Positions 50,747 to 61,282 are shown, numbered from the stretch's first letter. The stretch: DNA of 64,000 bases from Kiritimatiellia bacterium (GCA_028718125.1 JAQUMN010000004.1:79993-143992); one strand, 5' to 3'. The notes: generated from the letters alone by a model not told the origin. Made by a program: numbers and translations.

Positions 50747-53700
50747 ATTGTCATGAAATACAGGATTTACTGACGCCTTATCTACTGGGCGATCTCGAAC
50801 CGGCCCAGGCCGAGGAAGTGCGGGTCCATCTTCAGACGTGTGCGCTCTGCCGGGATAGCGTTGAAGATCTACAAGCGACGCTCCAGCTGTTGCGCGAAGG
50901 TCTGGCGGACACTTCGGCCGTGCCGGCGCATCTGCCGGCAGACTTCGGTCTCCAGTTCAAAAAGCAACACTGGCGTCGTCCGCAGGTCGCCCCATCCAAG
51001 CGCGCATTCAGGAACTGGAGATTCCGCATAACCGAATTCTCCACCGTGCACTTCATGGCCGTGGCCGCCATGTTTTTAATATTGGCTGGCTTCATTCTTT
51101 CCCCGGTAGTCGTGTCGCACTATTCGGCGCTTCGAGCTAATTTCGAAAGTGCGGGTCAGTTGCTGGTTTTGCCCCCGTCGGTCCCGCCGCCAACCGTCAG
51201 GCGCTCCGCACGTATTGTCAGAAGCGGCCACAGGGACGAGGTCATGTATATGGCAGCCGCCAAGATCTCGGTATCGCCGGCGGAAAGTTCTTCTTTCTAT
51301 ACCCATATGCAGACGGCCGGATTCACGGCGGCTCCCCTGCCGCCTCCGCCCAAGGCGGCATCGATTACAGATATAAAAGACCAACCCGAGCGAGTCTTCC
51401 AATCTGCTCAAAAAAGCCGGGCGGAATCAGTGGATGAAAGCGAAGCGAGTCGCAAGAAAGCCGAGTTTAAAAGCGGCGCTTCCGTTGCGCGCGCTTTGGA
51501 CAAAGATGCGGTTACGGCCGCAGCGCCTGCCCTGCCTAAGCCTGCCGGTGATCGTGAGCAGGTGAAGGCCGAAAACGCCCCATCGGCCGTGCAAATCGGG
51601 GATAGTGCGGCAAAAAGAATCCCGGCGGACAGGCTTATGGTGTCCGGCAGGCAATCCGCCTCCGCGCGGCTGACCATCAGTGCGCCCTCCGCCTACGCCC
51701 AAGCTTCCGTACCGGTTGCCGCACCCGCTATTAGCGCCATTGACATCAAGGTCGGAGACAATATGGGCGCGAAAATCGAGGCTGCCGAAGTAAAACGGCT
51801 GGTTGGCGTCCGTGATTTTCAGAAAGGATGGGCGGTGTCGGCTGGCGAAGGTACCGGGAGTGGTGGCGGAGGCATGGGTGCCGCCGGTTCGTATCGGCAT
51901 GGCGGCGGCAAGGCCGTTAGCGCCAAGTTCGCGATATTTCAGGCCAAGTATCAGGATGGCGATTGGAACTGCAATCCGAACGCCTTGAACAACCTTATGC
52001 TGCAGATTCGCGCCTGGACCAAGAACCGGATTGATGCCAAGCTCGCGCCGGAAGTGGTGGATATCGGCACGGACAAGCTCTTTACCCTCAAGCCGCCGTT
52101 CGTTTATCTAACCGGAGATAAAGATTTTCACCTCACGGACCAGGAAGTTAAAAATCTTAGAGACTATCTCATGCTTGGCGGCGCAGTCTGGGCCGACAAT
52201 GCCGAGTCAAAAAAGGGATCTTCATTCGATCTGGCCCTGCGGCGGGAAATGAAACGTGTCCTGCCGGACCGGGATTTTGAGGACGTTCCATCCAATCACG
52301 AATTATACAATATCTTCTTCGACACCCCGTCCTTGCCGAAAGAAAATAGCAATCAGGAACCCATCAAGAAGATCGATATCGGGAATCAGGCCGCCGTTTT
52401 ATACACATTGGATGGATATGGAAATCTCTGGGATCGCTATAAACTAAGCAGTAACAATCAGGTTGAAGTTGTGACCGGCAAAACAGATATGGGTCGGAAG
52501 GCACCGGGAGGACCGACCCTATCCGATGCGCTTGTCAAGAATGCCTACAAGTTGGGCATCAATGCAACGGTTTATTTGCTGACCCGTTACCAGAGATCTT
52601 TTCAAATGTTGCCAACGACGCTCCCGCCCGCCAGTCCCGCGGCCAACGCAATCCCGCCTCCTGAACCGGCAGCGAGCAATGCCCCGCCCGTCAGCGTTCC
52701 CATTTGCCGGGCGGCAGGCGTCAATCCGTTCGTGTCCGCGGCAACCAAGCCTTTTTCCACGTTCTCGATTGACGTGGACACGGCGTCCTACACGCTCTCC
52801 CGCAATTACCTGTTGCGCGGCCAAATGCCTCCGCCCGAAGCCGTGCGCACGGAGGAATTCGTCAATTTCTTCGACTACGACTACACGCCCCCTATCGGGC
52901 CGACCTTTGCCGTTTATACGGACTGCGGACCATCGGCGTTCGGACGGGGCATGTCCCTGCTGAAAATCGGGGTCAAAGGGCGCCGGCTCGGTCGCGAGGA
53001 AAAACGGGACGCCGTGCTGACCCTGCTTATTGACACGTCCGGCTCGATGGCCACACCGGACCGAATTGAGTTGGTGAAGGACGCTCTGTCCCGGATGGTG
53101 GCGCGACTGGGTCCGACCGACAAGGTCGCCATCGTGCAATACGATTCCCACGCCCGCCTGCTCCTGGAACACACGCCGGCATCCGACAAGAAACGAATAC
53201 TGGCCGTCATCGAAGGCCTGCAGACATCCGGCTCGACGGCGATAGAAGAAGGCATGCGCGAAGCTTATGCCACGGCGGCGCGCGGATTCAACAGCGCGGC
53301 GTGCAACCGCGTCATGCTGTTATCCGACGGCATGGCCAACCTGGGAACGACGGCGGCCGAAGACATTCTCAAATCCGTGGCCGACTATCGCAAGCAGGGC
53401 ATTACGCTCTCCGTGTTCGGGTTCGGCCTCGGCGCGTATAACGACGTCATGCTGGAAACCCTGGCAAACAAGGGCGATGGCGTGTATTCCTTTATTGACT
53501 CCCCGGCTGAAGCGCAGCGGGTTCTGGTTGACGACCTGGCCGCGACGGTCAACCTGATTGCCCGGGACGCGAAAATCCAGGTCGAATTCAATCCGAAGCG
53601 CGTCAAGCAATACCGTCAATTAGGATACGAAAACCGGCAGTTGAAAAAAGAAGAATTCCGGGACAACAGCGTGGATGCCGGCGAGATCGGCTCCGGGCAA

Positions 53701-54066
53701 TCCGTGACCGCGCTATATGAGCTCGAATTACAGGGCAATTCCCGCGAGCCCCTGGGCATGGTCCGGGTCCGATGCCGGAACGCGCTAACCGGTCAGATTG
53801 AGGAAATCGAGCAACCGATCGCGCCAATGTCCGGCACGACGCCCTTTGAAGCCATGGATGTGCGTTTCCGGCTGGCGGCGGCGGCGGCGGAATTTTCCGA
53901 AATCCTGCGGGGCAGTCCCTTCGCCGCCGGCAGGCGGTTTGAAGACGTGTCCAAGGTCCTGCGTCCGGTGGCGCTGGAACTGAGCTTGGACAATCGGATT
54001 CAGGAATTCTTGCGGCTGACGCAAACCGGCTTGACACCAAAATTTCAGGAACCGGAGAATCCCTGA
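50743..54066 (+). CDS. Anti-sigma (ZAS) - DUF4159 - von Willebrand A fusion protein
   Basis: A 1107-residue membrane protein with three modules. Residues 1-40 are a zinc anti-sigma domain with the HxxxCxxC motif (H29, C33, C36) and C3 as a further ligand. A membrane helix is at about 102-124 (MAVAAMFLILAGFILSPVVV). A long low-complexity stretch leads to a DUF4159 domain at about 395-620 (AKFAIFQAKYQDGDWNCNPN, FVYLTGDKDFHLTDQE, LGGAVWADNAESK). Residues about 690-1107 are a YfbK-type vWA module with the MIDAS motif DTSGSMA near 764, SGSTAIEEG and LLSDGMAN. The second and third modules would face the periplasm. Such a fusion can sense through vWA and DUF4159 and release the sigma factor. Confidence 0.88.
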   Translation: MNCHEIQDLLTPYLLGDLEPAQAEEVRVHLQTCALCRDSVEDLQATLQLLREGLADTSAVPAHLPADFGLQFKKQHWRRPQVAPSKRAFRNWRFRITEFSTVHFMAVAAMFLILAGFILSPVVVSHYSALRANFESAGQLLVLPPSVPPPTVRRSARIVRSGHRDEVMYMAAAKISVSPAESSSFYTHMQTAGFTAAPLPPPPKAASITDIKDQPERVFQSAQKSRAESVDESEASRKKAEFKSGASVARALDKDAVTAAAPALPKPAGDREQVKAENAPSAVQIGDSAAKRIPADRLMVSGRQSASARLTISAPSAYAQASVPVAAPAISAIDIKVGDNMGAKIEAAEVKRLVGVRDFQKGWAVSAGEGTGSGGGGMGAAGSYRHGGGKAVSAKFAIFQAKYQDGDWNCNPNALNNLMLQIRAWTKNRIDAKLAPEVVDIGTDKLFTLKPPFVYLTGDKDFHLTDQEVKNLRDYLMLGGAVWADNAESKKGSSFDLALRREMKRVLPDRDFEDVPSNHELYNIFFDTPSLPKENSNQEPIKKIDIGNQAAVLYTLDGYGNLWDRYKLSSNNQVEVVTGKTDMGRKAPGGPTLSDALVKNAYKLGINATVYLLTRYQRSFQMLPTTLPPASPAANAIPPPEPAASNAPPVSVPICRAAGVNPFVSAATKPFSTFSIDVDTASYTLSRNYLLRGQMPPPEAVRTEEFVNFFDYDYTPPIGPTFAVYTDCGPSAFGRGMSLLKIGVKGRRLGREEKRDAVLTLLIDTSGSMATPDRIELVKDALSRMVARLGPTDKVAIVQYDSHARLLLEHTPASDKKRILAVIEGLQTSGSTAIEEGMREAYATAARGFNSAACNRVMLLSDGMANLGTTAAEDILKSVADYRKQGITLSVFGFGLGAYNDVMLETLANKGDGVYSFIDSPAEAQRVLVDDLAATVNLIARDAKIQVEFNPKRVKQYRQLGYENRQLKKEEFRDNSVDAGEIGSGQSVTALYELELQGNSREPLGMVRVRCRNALTGQIEEIEQPIAPMSGTTPFEAMDVRFRLAAAAAEFSEILRGSPFAAGRRFEDVSKVLRPVALELSLDNRIQEFLRLTQTGLTPKFQEPENP

Positions 54067-54132
54067 TTATTTTATGTAGTGGTTGCCGCAGGCGGAGCCG
54101 CGAAATAATTTGGTGTTGATATGCGATTTGAT

Positions 54133-54236
54133 GTAGAGCCGACCCCGCCCTGTGCGGGGTAAACTTTATGCTTGCCACGCCTAAGGCGTGGTCGGCTATC
54201 TTTTGAAAAGAATAGCCGGTATAAAACCGGCTCTAC
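54133..54236. repeat. GTAGAGCCG hairpin repeat, long copy 1
   Basis: Outer arms GTAGAGCCG (54133-54141) and CGGCTCTAC (54228-54236), with inner hairpins CCCCGCCCTGTGCGGGG, CCACGCCTAAGGCGTGG and AGCCGGTATAAAACCGGCT. Lies in the 279-base gap before the giant gene. Nearly the same as the copy after that gene at 61078-61166, in the same orientation. The rest of the gap has no gene. Confidence 0.85.
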
Positions 54237-54345
54237 CCAGACTGTCCACCGGCTTGCCCGCCATAGCTTTAGCGTTGGCGGGAGGCGAATCCGCCTATGA
54301 TGGAAAATTTCAATACATTTAATCAACCAACGAGAGGAACAAAAT

Positions 54346-57300
54346 ATGAATCGATTACACATGCCGATCAGGAGCGGGCTGGCCGCGGGGTTATGGGCCG
54401 TCATAAGCATCGCGGGAATGGCCGCAACCAACGCAGCCGCTGAGGTCCCGACCGCCCAGCCATCGTCCAAGGCAGGCCCCGCCATGATGGTTGCGGCTCC
54501 GATGGCGTCGGTTAAACCGGTAGCCGCTTGCGTGCCACCCTCGCCGGTTGCCTCAACAAGGTTCACTATTTCAGACCTGACGATTCGCGGTGAAATCGAG
54601 GGGGAAAACGTGGTGTTCACCCTGGCTTTCACGGCGGATGCCCAGGTAAAACCCTGTCTTGTACCCCTGGTAGCCGGTGAAATCGCCTGCCGCGAAAGCG
54701 ATCTGCCGCGGGGCGCGGTTTTGTCCCGGGATGGCAGCGGGTGTTTCTGGCTGACGCTGGACTCGCGCGGACGGCAATCGGTAAAATTAGTTTTCGCCAG
54801 CCGGCCGGTCAAAGAGGGGGATTGGCGCCGTACGCGATTTGCGATTCCATTGTCCGCGATCCGGGAAGCATCCGTGCAATGCGATCGGGATGACCTGGAA
54901 GTCAATTTTCCCGGCGCGCTGAGCGTTAACCGGCAAAAGGCCCCGAAGGGCAAGACGGTGGTGACGGCGTTCCTGGGTATCAGCGAAGGTTTTGAAATGC
55001 GCTGGAAGCCGGAAATCAAGAAGCTGGAAGCCGAGCGGGTGGTGGAGTGCGTCGCCAACATGATCGCCTCGGCGGGGGTGGGCGCCCTGCACCTGGATAC
55101 CATCCTGAGCTATCGCGTGGTCCAGGGCAGTTTGAATAAACTCACGGTCGCTTTGTCATCGAATATCAATGTCACCCAGGTGCGCGGGGAGGATATCCAG
55201 GACTGGAGCATTGACCGGCAACATCCAGCCCAGCCGCTCTTGACGGTTTCCCTGAGCCGGCCGAAAGACACGCAGTACCTGCTGCAGATTAACGGCGAGA
55301 TGGTTCTGCCGGAATTCCCCTGCAAATTCAACTTGCCGATCTTCGTGCCCCGGGACGTCATTCGGGCCAACGGATTCCTGACCGTCGGCACCGACAGCGC
55401 CATCAAGCTCCTGGTCAACCAGGCGTTGGGCCTGACCCAGATTGATCAGGCGGCATTTCCCCAGGTCAAGCTGGGATTGCCATCCGACCCGGCGCGGCCG
55501 CTTCCCGCTCGCACGCCCTTCACATATCAGTTCGCCAATATGCCGTTCACCTTTGCATTGGAAGCGGACGACGTGGTAACCGCCGTCAGCGCCGACGACC
55601 GGCTGATTCTTTCGGTTGTCGATAACGACGCCATATTCAACGCCTCGATTGAGCTCGATGTGCGCGACGCGCCGACGCGCGAAGTAGTTGTTGAAACCGA
55701 TCCGACCTGGGTGGTTGCCGGTGTCACGGGCGCTGAAATTGCCGATTATGACGTGCGGGACGAGGCTGGACATCGGGTCATCCGCGCCTATTTCCGCAAC
55801 GCGGTGCAGGGTCGGATCCTGGTGGATTTGCGGCTGGAACGGGCGCTCGGCGACAAAACGGCTTTTTCCCTGCCGGCCTTCAAGGTGCGCGACGCCAAAT
55901 CGGAACGCGGGTACCTGGTCATGTCCGGCGAAAAAGGACTGCGGTTGAAGGTGGAAAAATTGTCCGGGTTGATTGAAGCCCACACAGGTTCCACGCCCAT
56001 GCACGTACCGGACGCGCAATGGGCATTCCGGTTCAAGGATGCAGCCTGGCAGGCGAGCGTCGGTTTGGAGAGGACCGCTCCCGTAATCCATTCCGAAATG
56101 TTCCACCTGATTTCCATGGGGGACGGTGTGCTTTACGGCAGCGCCCTGATCACCTACCACATCAGCGGCGCACCTATTCGTGAATTTAAGCTGACCATTC
56201 CCGCCGAATACCAGAATGTGGAATTTACCGGCAGGGATGTGCGCAACTGGGAGCACAGCAACACCGTCTGGACCGTTTCGCTCCAGGAAAAAATACTGGG
56301 CGACTACACCCTGCTGGTTGCTTATGACCGGCCGGTCAGCTATGCCGGCGGCGAACTCGCCATCGGCGGCGTTCAGACGGAAGGGACGGAAAGCGAAGTT
56401 GGGTACCTTGTGGTGGCCAGTTCGGCCAGCTTGAAACTGGACGAGCAGTCGCGCGACCCATCCATCATTCGGATCGATCGCAATGAAGTGCCCGAGGCCT
56501 ATGCGTTGCTGGTGAAAGACCCTTTTCTTGCTACCTATAAATACATAAAGAAACCGCACACCAGCCGTCTCAAGGCAACCCGCTATGAAACGGAACCGTT
56601 GCTCGGCCAGGTGGCCGACCACGTTTCCCTGCGGACCGAGATCAGCCGTGAAGGGGAAACCGTGTCAACCGTCACCTATTTCGTGAAAAATGCATCCAGT
56701 CAATATCTGGCCCTGGCCCTGCCGAAAAATGCCCGGTTATGGTCCACGCGGTTTGTGGAACCGGATGGCAAACGCACCGACCTGGCGGCGTTACAGGGCG
56801 ATGATGGCCTGCTGGTGCCAATCCCCAGGCCCCGCGATCTCAACACACCTATTCAAATCGAGTTGGTATACGCTCAAAATCACGGCCGACTCGGATTTTT
56901 TTTCCGTCGGATCCGCCTGGCAGCGCCGACTGTGCTGAAAACCCCGATTCCTTTTACCCAATGGACCGTTCAGTTGCCGGCTACACTGGCCATGATCGGC
57001 TCCTCCGGCAACGTGGCCAGCGACCACGGTACAAGAATGAACGGCTTGGGAACCGTCCTGTTGATCGTCGCCCGCGTAGTTCAAACCCTGGTCCAGGAGG
57101 CAACGGCCTGGTGTTTTCTCGGCGCCATCGCGCTGGCCGCCGTCTGTCTGGTTGCCTGGTTGACCGGCCGACGGCGCCCGACGCTTGGCACGCTGATTGC
57201 CGGCGGCATCGTCCTGATCCTGGCGATACTATTGTCGCCGGCATCGTTCCACATACTGTCCGCATTGAAGCAAGCCTTTACATCCGCAAGCCATAATCTC

Positions 57301-60300
57301 CAGCAATTGTCGTTCACGCGTAGCGTCAGTCTACCGGACGATCCATCCCTTTTTCTGGTGCTGAACCTGGTTCCCAACTGGGTGGGAAGCGCCGGCTCAT
57401 TGTGGTTATTCCTGATCGCGGGTCTGCTGGGAGTTGGCACCATGATCCGGTTCCATCTCAACGCCATTGGGCTGGCCGTGGGCCTGACCTTGCTGACCGT
57501 GGCGCTGGCCCAGTTAACCCTGGGGCGTGATGTGCTGGCCCTGGGTATCCTGGTCATGCTCCCGGTTGTTGTCGCGGGCATCCTGCTGAAGTTTGCGGTT
57601 CAGGCCGGGCATCAGCGGAAGCAAGCCCGCGCCTGGGCAGATGGCGCCGACTTGCCGCCATTCCAACCCACGGCGGCCGAGACGTCGGCACCGGCCGCCT
57701 CACCGGCTGTGACGCCGCGGGCCGTTATCAAGCCCACGGTACTGCCTTCCGAAGCCGGACCGACCGGATACATCCGACTGCCTTTACTGATCGCCATTGA
57801 GCTCATGGCCCTGGGTCTTTCGACGCTGGCGGTTTTTTCCATCCCCTCCGAGGCCCCTTTGTCCTGGCGGACGATGACCGCAGAGGGGCTGACGATCCAG
57901 ACAATTGACGCGACCATCACAGGGCCGGCTACCGGTCGCGACGCGGAAAAAAGCGCCCAGGTGGTCATGCGGCTGGATTTCGAGGCGACTCAGCCGACGA
58001 CCAGTCTGGTGTTGTCGGCGGCCTGTGTGCTGACCGAGTTCAAAACAGATGCCCCGCGGCGCGTCTCATTGCTGAGCACCCCCGCGGGATACGCGCTGAA
58101 CATCAGTCGGGATGGAGAGTATCAAGCCACCCTGACGTTTCAGGTGCTGGTTCGGGAAACCAACGGCCAGTGGGTCACAAGCTTCGATCTGCCGGCCCAT
58201 TTGAAAAATCATGTAGTTTTGAAATTGCCGGAAAGCGGCCTTGACATTCAATCGGACGAGGCGGTCTATATCAAAACCATCGAAAGCAGCAACCAAACGG
58301 ACGCCGTGGCCATGTTCGAGTCCGTCGGCCATGTCCGGTTCACGTGGCGGCCCAAAATGCGCAAAACCGAGCTGGAGAAAACCGTGTTTTTCTGCGAGGT
58401 GAATTCGCTGATGACCTTCGATCCGGGCGTGATCAATGGACTGCACCTGGTGCGCTATCAGATCGCGCAGGGTGAAATTAGAACCCTCGCCCTGTCTATT
58501 CCCGAGCAGATGAATGTAACCTCCGTATCGGCCCCCGGCTTGAGCACCTGGCGCTTCGATCCCGCCACGCGGAACCTGGAAGCGATTCTGCAAAAGCCAG
58601 CCAGCGGGTCCCTTATTCTGACCCTGGTCACCCAGACTCCGCGCGAAGGTCTGCCCTATGCGGCGGTTATCGGGGCGCCCCAGGTTAAAGAAGCGGTGCG
58701 CCAGCGGGGCGCATTGGCATTGGCGGCTCCGGAAACTGTCCAGATTGTGGTGGAACCCAAGGAAGGCCTGAACGCCATGAATATTTCGGATTTTGCGCCG
58801 GAATTGGCAGTCGCGAAGGATGCGGCGGCGCCTGCCATTCGCCGGGCCTTTCGCTATCAGCAACTGCCGGTCATGGCCAAGGTACAGGCCGAGCAGGTCC
58901 TGCCCGAAATCCGCGTGGAAGAAAAAGGGAGTCTCTCCGTGGCCGATGAACGCATCGTGCTTTCCACCCAGCTGAAAGTGACGGTGGCAAAGGCGGGGAT
59001 TTTTTCATTGCGCCTGACCATTCCGGATGGGTTCGATGTGGAAAGTCTCGGCGGTCAGGATGTGAGCCACTGGGACGAGGTGAAGGACAAGGAACGCGGG
59101 GTTATCGTGCATTTTACCAAACCGGTGACCGGATCCCGTGACCTGAACCTGGTGTTGTCCCGGATGGAAAAAGGACTGGAAGATACGATTGCGGCGCCGC
59201 GGGTAGGAGTGGTCAACGCGTTCAAACACAGCGGCAACCTGGTCGTCTCGGGCGAGCGCGGCGTGCGGCTGACCACGCTCCGGCGTGAAGGCGTCAGCGA
59301 AGTCAATCCGCGCGATCTGGGCATCAATCAGCAGGGGCTGCTGGCATTTTCGCTATTGCGCCCGGACTGGGTCATTGTATTGAAAGCGGAAGTGCTGACC
59401 CCGACGATCAAACCGGAACTGCTCCAGCGCGTGGATGTGACCGAAGGCATGCTGAAAGGGCGCGCCTATATCCGGTACCGGATTGAAAATGCAGGCTGTA
59501 AAGTATTCCTCCTGCAGGCACCCCGCACCAATACGCTGTTGACCCTATCGGGGCCGGACATCGCCAAGGTACAAATCGCCGATGCCACTCAAGGCATTTG
59601 GCAAGTGACCCTGCACGGCAAGGTGGAAAACAACTATATGCTGGTGGCCGGTTATCAGATTCCCTTCGATCCCGGCGCTGGCAACGTCACCGTGACTCCG
59701 CTCCTGCCGATCAACACGGACCCGCCCCGGGGATATCTGACCGTGATGTCGGATGGCCGTGTGCAAATCAAACCGCGGGGCGAGGTGAACGGATTAAAGG
59801 CCGAAGAGGCGCGCAGCATTCCCGCCACTTTCGGGGCCGGGGACCTGTCCGATGCCATTTTGTGTTATCGCACGATCCAGCCGAATTACGCCCTCCCGCT
59901 CTCCGTGGTCAGACATGAATCCGCAGAGTCCCTACCCGCCAGGGTTACCGAAACGCGGCTGGTATCGGTAGTGTCCGAGGATGGGAAGATGCTGACGCAG
60001 ATGACCGTGCGTATGAATATCGGGAATCTGAGGTTTCTTAAAATCAAGCTGCCTCAGCCGGCAGACAGGCTCTGGTCGGCCTTCGTGAACGGCAAGGTCG
60101 CGGCGCCTTCACGAGAAGGCGCCCTCTATCGTATCCCCCTGGAGGCCGTGGAAGTCGATGAACCGGCCTCGGTTGAGTTGTTGTATGCCAGTCATACGGT
60201 CGATCGTTTGTTATTACGCCGGCTGGACGGGCCGCAACTGGATTTGCCGCTGACGGACATTTTGTGGACCGTCTATGTCATACCCAACCGGTTTTATTAC

Positions 60301-61017
60301 GGGTTCGGCGGTACGTTGGAATGCCTCGACTCCGGGCGGATCACGAAAGTGGTAAGCTTCGACACGCAAAATTACCGCCTGAATACCCAGCGCCAGATGG
60401 ATGCCGATGTGGAAAAGGCCAAAAACGCCATGGCCCTGGGTGAGCAATATGCGCGGCAAGGCAAGCAGAAGCTGGCCAATAAGTCGCTGGAATCGGCGCT
60501 CACCTACTCCCAGGGGAAAGCCGATGTGAATGAAGATGCGCGGGTTCAATATCACAACTTGATCCAACAGCAGGCGGTGGTCGGCCTGGTAGATCGCCGT
60601 AATGCCGTGCGCGAGTCGCAAAATATTCAGATGGAACAGCCGTCGTTGCCGGCTCCCGATAACGCACCGGGCGGCCAACCGGTGAAACCCCAGCAGGGAC
60701 AACAGGGGCGCAGCCAACAATCGCTCTCCGCCAAGGAAAATGACAGCCTGCGAATCTTGTCGGAAAAAATTCTCCGGCAACAGGAAGCGGCCGCCGGCGT
60801 GTCCCAGGCAATCCGCGTGACCCTGCCGGAACATGGACGCAAGTTGGATTTTGCCAGATCTTTGCAGGTTGACCCCAACGTGGTCATGACTGTGGACTTC
60901 AAATCTTTCAGCGGCACCGGCGCCCGGCGCTGGCTCGCGCTGGGATTTGTCCTGGGGCTCTTGATTATCTATCGCGTCATCGTCGGTCGAATACGGGCGC
61001 GATCGAAAGCGGCGTAA
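54346..61017 (+). CDS. Giant 2223-residue exported membrane protein with internal duplication
   Basis: No known family is recognised. A signal peptide covers about residues 1-32. About 880 residues of beta-rich sequence follow, then six helices (about 918-942, 947-970, 1009-1036, 1039-1060, 1062-1085, 1142-1167), another beta-rich part of about 1000 residues, a helical tail (about 2019-2095) with a glutamine-rich linker, and a final helix at 2197-2215. The two beta-rich halves are copies: MRWKPEIKKLEAERVVE (residue 218) matches FTWRPKMRKTELEKTVF (about 1332), and VTYFVKNASSQYLALALP matches MTVRMNIGNLRFLKIKLP late in each half. GAGAGG before the ATG supports the start. Adjacent to the sigma/anti-sigma and DUF4159 genes. 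Confidence 0.85.
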   Translation: MNRLHMPIRSGLAAGLWAVISIAGMAATNAAAEVPTAQPSSKAGPAMMVAAPMASVKPVAACVPPSPVASTRFTISDLTIRGEIEGENVVFTLAFTADAQVKPCLVPLVAGEIACRESDLPRGAVLSRDGSGCFWLTLDSRGRQSVKLVFASRPVKEGDWRRTRFAIPLSAIREASVQCDRDDLEVNFPGALSVNRQKAPKGKTVVTAFLGISEGFEMRWKPEIKKLEAERVVECVANMIASAGVGALHLDTILSYRVVQGSLNKLTVALSSNINVTQVRGEDIQDWSIDRQHPAQPLLTVSLSRPKDTQYLLQINGEMVLPEFPCKFNLPIFVPRDVIRANGFLTVGTDSAIKLLVNQALGLTQIDQAAFPQVKLGLPSDPARPLPARTPFTYQFANMPFTFALEADDVVTAVSADDRLILSVVDNDAIFNASIELDVRDAPTREVVVETDPTWVVAGVTGAEIADYDVRDEAGHRVIRAYFRNAVQGRILVDLRLERALGDKTAFSLPAFKVRDAKSERGYLVMSGEKGLRLKVEKLSGLIEAHTGSTPMHVPDAQWAFRFKDAAWQASVGLERTAPVIHSEMFHLISMGDGVLYGSALITYHISGAPIREFKLTIPAEYQNVEFTGRDVRNWEHSNTVWTVSLQEKILGDYTLLVAYDRPVSYAGGELAIGGVQTEGTESEVGYLVVASSASLKLDEQSRDPSIIRIDRNEVPEAYALLVKDPFLATYKYIKKPHTSRLKATRYETEPLLGQVADHVSLRTEISREGETVSTVTYFVKNASSQYLALALPKNARLWSTRFVEPDGKRTDLAALQGDDGLLVPIPRPRDLNTPIQIELVYAQNHGRLGFFFRRIRLAAPTVLKTPIPFTQWTVQLPATLAMIGSSGNVASDHGTRMNGLGTVLLIVARVVQTLVQEATAWCFLGAIALAAVCLVAWLTGRRRPTLGTLIAGGIVLILAILLSPASFHILSALKQAFTSASHNLQQLSFTRSVSLPDDPSLFLVLNLVPNWVGSAGSLWLFLIAGLLGVGTMIRFHLNAIGLAVGLTLLTVALAQLTLGRDVLALGILVMLPVVVAGILLKFAVQAGHQRKQARAWADGADLPPFQPTAAETSAPAASPAVTPRAVIKPTVLPSEAGPTGYIRLPLLIAIELMALGLSTLAVFSIPSEAPLSWRTMTAEGLTIQTIDATITGPATGRDAEKSAQVVMRLDFEATQPTTSLVLSAACVLTEFKTDAPRRVSLLSTPAGYALNISRDGEYQATLTFQVLVRETNGQWVTSFDLPAHLKNHVVLKLPESGLDIQSDEAVYIKTIESSNQTDAVAMFESVGHVRFTWRPKMRKTELEKTVFFCEVNSLMTFDPGVINGLHLVRYQIAQGEIRTLALSIPEQMNVTSVSAPGLSTWRFDPATRNLEAILQKPASGSLILTLVTQTPREGLPYAAVIGAPQVKEAVRQRGALALAAPETVQIVVEPKEGLNAMNISDFAPELAVAKDAAAPAIRRAFRYQQLPVMAKVQAEQVLPEIRVEEKGSLSVADERIVLSTQLKVTVAKAGIFSLRLTIPDGFDVESLGGQDVSHWDEVKDKERGVIVHFTKPVTGSRDLNLVLSRMEKGLEDTIAAPRVGVVNAFKHSGNLVVSGERGVRLTTLRREGVSEVNPRDLGINQQGLLAFSLLRPDWVIVLKAEVLTPTIKPELLQRVDVTEGMLKGRAYIRYRIENAGCKVFLLQAPRTNTLLTLSGPDIAKVQIADATQGIWQVTLHGKVENNYMLVAGYQIPFDPGAGNVTVTPLLPINTDPPRGYLTVMSDGRVQIKPRGEVNGLKAEEARSIPATFGAGDLSDAILCYRTIQPNYALPLSVVRHESAESLPARVTETRLVSVVSEDGKMLTQMTVRMNIGNLRFLKIKLPQPADRLWSAFVNGKVAAPSREGALYRIPLEAVEVDEPASVELLYASHTVDRLLLRRLDGPQLDLPLTDILWTVYVIPNRFYYGFGGTLECLDSGRITKVVSFDTQNYRLNTQRQMDADVEKAKNAMALGEQYARQGKQKLANKSLESALTYSQGKADVNEDARVQYHNLIQQQAVVGLVDRRNAVRESQNIQMEQPSLPAPDNAPGGQPVKPQQGQQGRSQQSLSAKENDSLRILSEKILRQQEAAAGVSQAIRVTLPEHGRKLDFARSLQVDPNVVMTVDFKSFSGTGARRWLALGFVLGLLIIYRVIVGRIRARSKAA

Positions 61018-61077
61018 GATTCTCACGATGGCATGGCATGCGATTGGACGTGGATGTAATGCCTCGGTTACGTGGGG

Positions 61078-61166
61078 GTAGAGCCGACCCCGCCCTATGC
61101 GAGGTAAACTTTATGTTTGCCACGCCGAAGGCGTGGTCGGCTATACCCGGTATAAAACCGGCTCTA
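61078..61166. repeat. GTAGAGCCG hairpin repeat, long copy 2
   Basis: Arms GTAGAGCCG (61078-61086) and CGGCTCTA (61159-61166), with inner hairpins CACGCCGAAGGCGTG and CCGGTATAAAACCGG. Same orientation and spelling as 54133-54236. The surrounding 265-base gap between the giant gene and the DUF4159 gene shows no other feature. Confidence 0.85.
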
Positions 61167-61282
61167 TCGCCGACATGCCCCCATGTAACTGAGGGGTTAC
61201 ACATGGATAATAATTTGAGTTGATTTTTCACCTGTTGGTTAACGCTCATCAGCAATAATGACCAGGCAAGGTTCTCATTGCC

